DNA from: GCA-2861595 sp035525365
GTDB lineage: Bacteria; Actinomycetota; Acidimicrobiia; Acidimicrobiales; GCA-2861595
DNA length: 24,416 nucleotides
NCBI GenBank assembly: GCA_035525365.1
Contig: DATLEK010000048.1
Span: forward strand, 1-24,416
Direction: 5' to 3'
The notes beneath the pieces are model-generated. The model did no database searches and had not been told where the DNA came from. It saw nothing but the letters and a program-made list of their open reading frames with translations. This document shows positions 20,499 through 24,416 of the stretch, piece by piece. The translations under genes were made by a program, and so were the position numbers. Numbering within the stretch: position 1 is the first letter of the stretch; the number at the start of each line of letters is the position of its first letter.

Positions 20499-21344
20499 TC
20501 AGTCGGCCTGTTGGAGTTGGGTCAGGCGCTCGTCGACCCGCTCACGCTCGCGCAGTAGCGCTTCTCGCTCGGCGCCGCCCCCGCTTCTGGCGGCCACCGT
20601 GGCGTCGACGATGGCGGCGATCTCGGCTACCACCTTTCGCACTCCGGGAGCCTGATCCGGCCCCAGAACGTGATTCGAGCGGTCGGCCTCCACCACCTCG
20701 AGGTCGTGGGGGACGATCCCGGCCAGTGGCACGCCGTACTCGGCGGCCACGTCCTGGAAGAACTCGGCATCCTCGGGCATCATGGCCTTGTTGCCGACGC
20801 CGTAGGACTTCGGGATGCCGAGCTGGTCAGCCAGGCGCAGGGTGCGCTGGGCGGTGAGGATCGACTTGCGGGAAGGCTCCATGATCATGAGCAGCACGTC
20901 GGCGTAGGCGAGGGTGCCACCGGAGCGGGAAAGGTGCTCCAGGCCGGCTTCCATGTCGACGAGGGTGAGGTCGGCCTCCTCCTCGATGGCTGCTCCCAGA
21001 AGGCTGCGCACGGCAGCGTGGCTGGAACAGGTTCAGCCGGCCCCCGCTTGGGTGACGGCCATGGCGTTCAGCAGCGTGACCTCCGACGGTGTGGGAACGC
21101 CGTAGTCAGCCAGCAGCTGGGCCGGGCTGATGGCGCCGTTCCCGGTTCCCACCACCAGGGCTCGGGGCAGCACGGGGACAGCGTCCGCCTGCGCCGGTGA
21201 GAGTCCGAGGCTGAGGGCGAGATTGGGGTTCGAGTCGGTGTCGACGGCCAGCACCCGCTTCCCCTGGGCGGCATAGTGCTGGCAGATCAGCGCCGACAAC
21301 GTGGTCTTGCCGACCCCGCCCTTTCCTACGATGCCTAGCTTCAT
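20499..21344 (-). CDS. CooC-like P-loop ATPase with in-frame UGA (candidate selenoprotein)
   Basis: Read through one TGA (21033-21035), this is a single 281-residue MinD/CooC-type ATPase. CooC proteins use ATP to insert nickel into carbon monoxide dehydrogenase and bind metal through a Cys-x-Cys motif at the dimer interface. Visible: deviant Walker A GKGGVGKTT (7-15), DTDSNPNLALSLG, Walker B-like LTLVDMEAGLEHLSRS (Asp130), VGNKA, and a charged C-terminal helix. Residues around the TGA read AGAG-U104-T-C106-SSHAAVRSLLG, so TGA stands where the first Cys of C-x-C is expected. Both sides are in the same frame and well preserved. Start ATG 21344 has GAGAGGAG about 8 nt upstream. Conventional calling splits it into 103- and 170-residue pieces. 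Sec insertion is inference; a nonsense mutation is the alternative. Confidence 0.85.
20990..21030 (-). promoter_or_regulatory. SECIS-like hairpin directly after the in-frame UGA
   Basis: In minus-strand RNA, starting 3 nt after UGA: an outer CUG/CAG stem (21030-21028 with 20992-20990), one bulged G, UUCCAG/CUGGGA (21027-21022 with 20999-20994), an internal loop CCAC/CUU, and a perfect GCUGC/GCAGC upper stem (21017-21013 with 21007-21003) capped by loop CGUGC (21012-21008). The loop begins 21 nt after UGA and has G at its second position followed by U, agreeing with the bacterial SECIS model as I know it. Confidence 0.55.
21033..21035 (-). other. In-frame TGA, candidate selenocysteine codon (residue 104)
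   Basis: A single base change (TGC or TGT to TGA) from the expected Cys. TGA also ends other genes here, such as tyrS, DUF3151 and this gene itself, so the code is not globally reassigned. Confidence 0.6.
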
Positions 21345-21372
21345 CCGGGCGTCTCCTCTCGCTCGTGCAGGT

Positions 21373-21393
21373 GCGCCGGCACTACGCCGGCGC
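21373..21393 (-). other. Strong hairpin with the pgl stop codon in its loop
   Basis: GCGCCGGC (21373-21380) pairs perfectly with GCCGGCGC (21386-21393); the 5-nt loop contains the pgl TAG (21384-21382). It sits just before the ribosome-binding site of the CooC-like gene. No T-run. Confidence 0.45.
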
Positions 21394-22089
21394 CGCTCCG
21401 CTCACCATCGTATTGGCCGGCCGGACCAACGGCGCCGCGTCCCGATCCACGAGCCACACGACCCGGTCGGCATTGACGCGGGAGGCCGGGAGATCCTCGC
21501 CGTCGACGATTCGTTGCATGGCGGCACGTTTGTCGGCACCGGCCACCGTGAACAGCACCAGTCTGGCCCGCGCGATCCCCGAGAGCGTGAGGGTCATGCG
21601 TTGGTAGGGGTTGGCGCCGGTGGGATCCTCGTTCATCACGACGAGACGGCCGGGATCGGCGTCGAGGCCGGGCGATCCCGGGAAGAGAGACGCGGTGTGG
21701 CCATCGGCGCCGAGCCCGAGATGGACCACGTCCAACCGCCCCAGCTCGCCGATACGCATCTGGTAGGGATCAGGGCCGTCGTCACAGCGCATGGGATGGA
21801 TGGACCCGGCCGCCCCCACGCGCTCCAGGAGGGCCTCGCGTCCGAGTCGCTCGTTCGAGGCGGGGTCCTCGGGGGGAACACAGCGCTCGTCACCCCAGTA
21901 AACCTCGACCAGCCACCAGTCGATCCGGCCCGTCGACTCGGCCGCCAGGCGCTCGTAACAGGACCGTGCCGTCTGTCCACCCGAGAGAGCAAGGGAAAAG
22001 TCCTCGTCGGTCCGCTGACGAAAAGCATCGATGACGCGCTCGGCGAACTCGCCGGCGAGATCGTCCACCACCACGAGCTCTCCGTTCAC
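21382..22089 (-). CDS. pgl: 6-phosphogluconolactonase
   Basis: Hydrolyses 6-phosphogluconolactone to 6-phosphogluconate, the second step of the oxidative pentose phosphate pathway. The DevB/SOL-type signatures are LALSGGQTARSCYERLA, VEVYWGDERCVPPEDPASNERL and the active-site block LGLGADGHTASLFPG. Length (235) is normal. GTG 22089 sits directly on GAGAGG, which is too close; GTG codons at 22077 and just after have GGAGAG upstream and may be the real start. It lies 10 nt after opcA and belongs to the zwf-opcA-pgl transcript. Its stop codon is in the loop of an 8-bp hairpin. Confidence 0.93.
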   Translation of the reverse strand: MNGELVVVDDLAGEFAERVIDAFRQRTDEDFSLALSGGQTARSCYERLAAESTGRIDWWLVEVYWGDERCVPPEDPASNERLGREALLERVGAAGSIHPMRCDDGPDPYQMRIGELGRLDVVHLGLGADGHTASLFPGSPGLDADPGRLVVMNEDPTGANPYQRMTLTLSGIARARLVLFTVAGADKRAAMQRIVDGEDLPASRVNADRVVWLVDRDAAPLVRPANTMVSGAAPA

Positions 22090-22099
22090 CCTCTCAAGA

Positions 22100-23104
22100 C
22101 TAAAGGGTCTGCGCCGCTTCTTCGCCTAGACCCAGAGCGGCCTGTACAGCCTGACTATGTACGCGATCGTGACGGAGGTGAGTGAGGGCGTGGGCGAGGG
22201 ACCACGAGAGGGAGTCGTCCGCCAGCGACAGCCGGTCCTCCTGCGTGGGGCCGCCAGCGATATCGGCGCGTGCGTAGACCATCCTTTCTCCCTCTCGCCG
22301 CTCGACGAGGAAGCCGGCTTGGCACCCGTCGCTCTCCGCAACGAGCCGCATCGAGGTGTGCCGGCTGTCGATCAGCTCCAGTTGGCTGCGGGAGAGCCCC
22401 AGACGGGAAGACAGCCACCCGGCCAGGAGCAGACGCGGACCGGGCTTGCCTCTGACCTCGGCACGGTTGACGCCGTCGAGGAACGGGCGAAGGATCGGCC
22501 CGTCGAATAGCCCTCCGAGCAGCTCCCGCCACGGCCGCAGGCGAATCCACGAGAGGTCGATGACCACGTTGCGGCGGCCCAGGCTGACTACCGCGGGAAG
22601 TGACTTCTCACCTCCGACCTCTTCGGCCTTGGCATCGACGATCACCGCGTCGGCTGCGCTCAGCAGAGGATCCGCTGGGTCAGGCGGTGGCCCGACGAAC
22701 CAGGCCACGATCGGGAGGTCCGGGAGGGTCAGCGGCTCCACGAGAGAGTCGAGATGGCCCAGGAGCGAGCCGCGGACGTGCAGGCATACATCCTCGGACC
22801 AGACCGGATGACCCTCCGCCTCTGTCCCGTGCAGGACCACCTCGGCGTCGATGGAGGACGGGCCGTCATTCCGGCCGGCCGGCGGCCCCACCACCACCAC
22901 CGTTCGTCCGGGATGGCGGCCTCCCAGGCGGTGCAGCGCGGCACTGGCTCTTGCCGCCTGCGCGTCATCACCGGCCCGTACCACCAGGTTCACGACACAG
23001 GTTCGAGTGGCGCTGCGTTGCTCAGCCCGGCGCAGGTCGGCCAGCGCCTCGAGAACCTGGCCGACCTTCACGTTCTCGGCCCGCCAGGTACCCAGTTCCA
23101 GCAT
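22100..23104 (-). CDS. opcA: Glucose-6-phosphate dehydrogenase assembly protein OpcA
   Basis: OpcA is needed for assembly or redox-sensitive activation of glucose-6-phosphate dehydrogenase in actinobacteria and cyanobacteria. It is recognised from LPDLPIVAWFVGPPPDPADPL-like sequence, DAVIVDAKAEE, the VVIDLSWIRLRPWRELLGGLFD block and a C-terminal beta-rich domain, as well as its position right after zwf. I place the start at ATG 23104 (MLELGTWRAENV, 334 residues), where family-like sequence begins. An in-frame GTG at 23188 would add a Pro-rich tail and overlap the zwf stop. It precedes pgl by 10 nt. Confidence 0.93.
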   Translation of the reverse strand: MLELGTWRAENVKVGQVLEALADLRRAEQRSATRTCVVNLVVRAGDDAQAARASAALHRLGGRHPGRTVVVVGPPAGRNDGPSSIDAEVVLHGTEAEGHPVWSEDVCLHVRGSLLGHLDSLVEPLTLPDLPIVAWFVGPPPDPADPLLSAADAVIVDAKAEEVGGEKSLPAVVSLGRRNVVIDLSWIRLRPWRELLGGLFDGPILRPFLDGVNRAEVRGKPGPRLLLAGWLSSRLGLSRSQLELIDSRHTSMRLVAESDGCQAGFLVERREGERMVYARADIAGGPTQEDRLSLADDSLSWSLAHALTHLRHDRVHSQAVQAALGLGEEAAQTL

Positions 23105-23172
23105 GCTGCCCGCCGTTCTGGGGGACCGCGGTGGTTCGGTTGCGCCGCTTTCGGAACCAGGTTCGGGCGGGT

Positions 23173-24416
23173 TCAGGGGCTGCGCCACCGTCGGCCGTCT
23201 CTTTCCAGGAGCCGGTCGGCCTCGCGTGGGCCCCACGTGCCGGCGGGGTAGCGGGCCAGCGGAGCCTCATCCCTGCCCCAGGCTTCCAGCAAGGGATCCA
23301 CCACCACCCACGCCTGCTCCACCTCGTCGGCACGAATGAACAGGGTCGGGTCCCCGACCATGGCATCGAGCAGCAGGCGCTCGTAGGCGTCCGGAGTCTC
23401 CTCGAGGAAGGCGGCGCCATATGAGAAGTCCATGGAGACGCTGCGCACCTCGAACGCCTGCCCCGGCACCTTGGCGCCGAAGCGGAGGGTGATGCCCTCG
23501 TCGGGCTGAATGCGCAGGACGAGCGCGTTCGGCTCCAGGCCCTCGGCGGCTCCCGAGGAGAAAGGCAGGTGGGGAACAGTGTGGAACTGCATGGCCACTT
23601 CGGTGACCCGCTTGGGAAGGCACTTCCCGGTCCGCACGTAGAACGGCACGCCGGCCCAGCGCCAGTTGTCCACCCGCACCTTCATCGCCAGGTAGGTCTC
23701 GGTGCGGCTGTCGGGCGCCACCCCCTCCTCCTCCCGGTATCCCTTTGCCATCTCACCCTCGGCCCAGCCTGCTTCGTACTGGGCCCGCACGACCTCGGTG
23801 GCCACCTCCTCCGGGCGGAGAACGTCGATGGCCCGAAGGGCCTTCACCTTCTCGTCACGGATGCCCTTGGCGTCCACGGTCGCCGGCGGCTCCATCAGGG
23901 TGAGGCCGAGTACCTGCAGCACATGGTTCTGGACGATGTCGCGCAAGGCGCCGGCGGTCTCGTAGAACCCGCCGCGGTGGCCCACCCCCAGCGACTCGGC
24001 CACGGTGATCTGGACGTGGTCGACGTAGCGCCGGTTCCAGATCGGCTCGAAGATGGCGTTGCCGAACCGGAACACCAAGAGGTTCTGAACCGTCTCCTTA
24101 CCAAGGTAATGATCGATGCGGAAGATCTGGTCCTCGCCGAAGCTCGATCCGATCGTCGCATTCAGCTCCTTCGCCGAAGCAACATCCGTGCCGAAAGGCT
24201 TCTCCACGACGAGGCGATGCCATCCGCCGGTGTCGAGCAACCCCGACTTACCGATCCCTTCAGCGATGGGCGCGAACAGCGCCGGCATCGTCGCCAGGTA
24301 CCAAACACGGTTCCCCTTGGTGCCGGCCTTCGAGTCGATCGCTTCCAGACGTTCTTTCAGGTTTCTGAAGAACTCCGGGTTCGTCACGTCACCCGTGACG
24401 TAGTTGATGTCGCTCG
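23173..24416 (-). CDS. zwf: Glucose-6-phosphate 1-dehydrogenase, 5' end outside the window
   Basis: Oxidises glucose-6-phosphate to 6-phosphogluconolactone and makes NADPH, the entry to the oxidative pentose phosphate pathway. The frame is open to the right edge and residues before the internal GTG at 24387 (INYVTGDVTNPEFF) already fit the family, so about 90 N-terminal residues with the GxxGDLxxR dinucleotide motif lie outside. Present are VEKPFGTD, the substrate-binding FRIDHYLGKETVQN, NRRYVDHVQITVAE, LRDIVQNHVLQVL, VPFYVRTGKCLPKRVTEV and YERLLLDAM. It is first in the visible minus-strand row, followed by opcA and pgl. Confidence 0.96.
   Translation of the reverse strand, partial: SDINYVTGDVTNPEFFRNLKERLEAIDSKAGTKGNRVWYLATMPALFAPIAEGIGKSGLLDTGGWHRLVVEKPFGTDVASAKELNATIGSSFGEDQIFRIDHYLGKETVQNLLVFRFGNAIFEPIWNRRYVDHVQITVAESLGVGHRGGFYETAGALRDIVQNHVLQVLGLTLMEPPATVDAKGIRDEKVKALRAIDVLRPEEVATEVVRAQYEAGWAEGEMAKGYREEEGVAPDSRTETYLAMKVRVDNWRWAGVPFYVRTGKCLPKRVTEVAMQFHTVPHLPFSSGAAEGLEPNALVLRIQPDEGITLRFGAKVPGQAFEVRSVSMDFSYGAAFLEETPDAYERLLLDAMVGDPTLFIRADEVEQAWVVVDPLLEAWGRDEAPLARYPAGTWGPREADRLLERDGRRWRSP

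Noticed and set aside
20499..21344. A frameshifted or truly split CooC-like gene.
   Set aside because: The distance between the two part-starts is a multiple of three (333 nt), so the frame does not change; only the TGA intervenes. The GTG that would start the second part has no ribosome-binding site and lies in the hairpin loop. A nonsense mutation remains possible and is stated in the finding.

Overview
The window is GC-rich and looks like actinobacterial chromosome. It carries a DUF3151 gene, opcA, a fused fbiC (F420 pathway) and several gene starts that look leaderless, with TANNNT about 6-9 nt upstream. The mix of conserved but unnamed small proteins, F420 synthesis and a GGDEF/EAL protein fits Acidimicrobiia-like lineages best; that is inference. 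No rRNA, tRNA, IS element, phage gene or CRISPR array is visible. Both edges cut genes: tyrS on the left and zwf on the right.

Left part (1-9.4 kb): tyrS (+) converges on a HIT-family hydrolase (-), with two inverted repeats between them. The HIT gene diverges from a DUF3151 gene whose upstream region is a 75-bp tandem duplication holding four near-identical GC hairpins and a possible 49-codon leader ORF. A bifunctional proline dehydrogenase/P5C dehydrogenase (+) then meets a gamma-carbonic anhydrase (-), sharing a CTAG stop overlap. The next intergenic region holds a T-tailed hairpin, a palindrome over a candidate -10 box and a 23-codon ORF overlapping the start of RNase D (+). RNase D in turn meets a large coiled-coil gene (-), again through a shared CTAG. 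The coiled-coil gene lies downstream of a 74-residue protein of unknown function.

Middle part (9.4-14.2 kb): a 79-residue candidate zinc-binding protein, a membrane-anchored glycoside-hydrolase-like protein, a cysteine-rich protein, a 65-residue helical protein, and a membrane GGDEF-EAL c-di-GMP enzyme preceded by a perfect 14-bp palindrome.

Right part (14.2-24.4 kb): seven genes in a row on the minus strand, transcribed zwf, opcA, pgl, a CooC-like ATPase, ppc, fbiC and a LOG-family phosphoribohydrolase. The first three supply NADPH through the oxidative pentose phosphate branch, ppc refills oxaloacetate, and fbiC makes the F420 chromophore.

The most notable feature is the CooC-like ATPase at 20499-21344. 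Its reading frame has one TGA, exactly where the first cysteine of the metal-binding Cys-x-Cys motif is expected. The frame is unchanged on both sides, and a hairpin resembling a bacterial SECIS element lies immediately downstream. I read it as a candidate selenoprotein, a selenocysteine-containing CooC-type metallochaperone ATPase. A nonsense mutation or base-call error remains the alternative.
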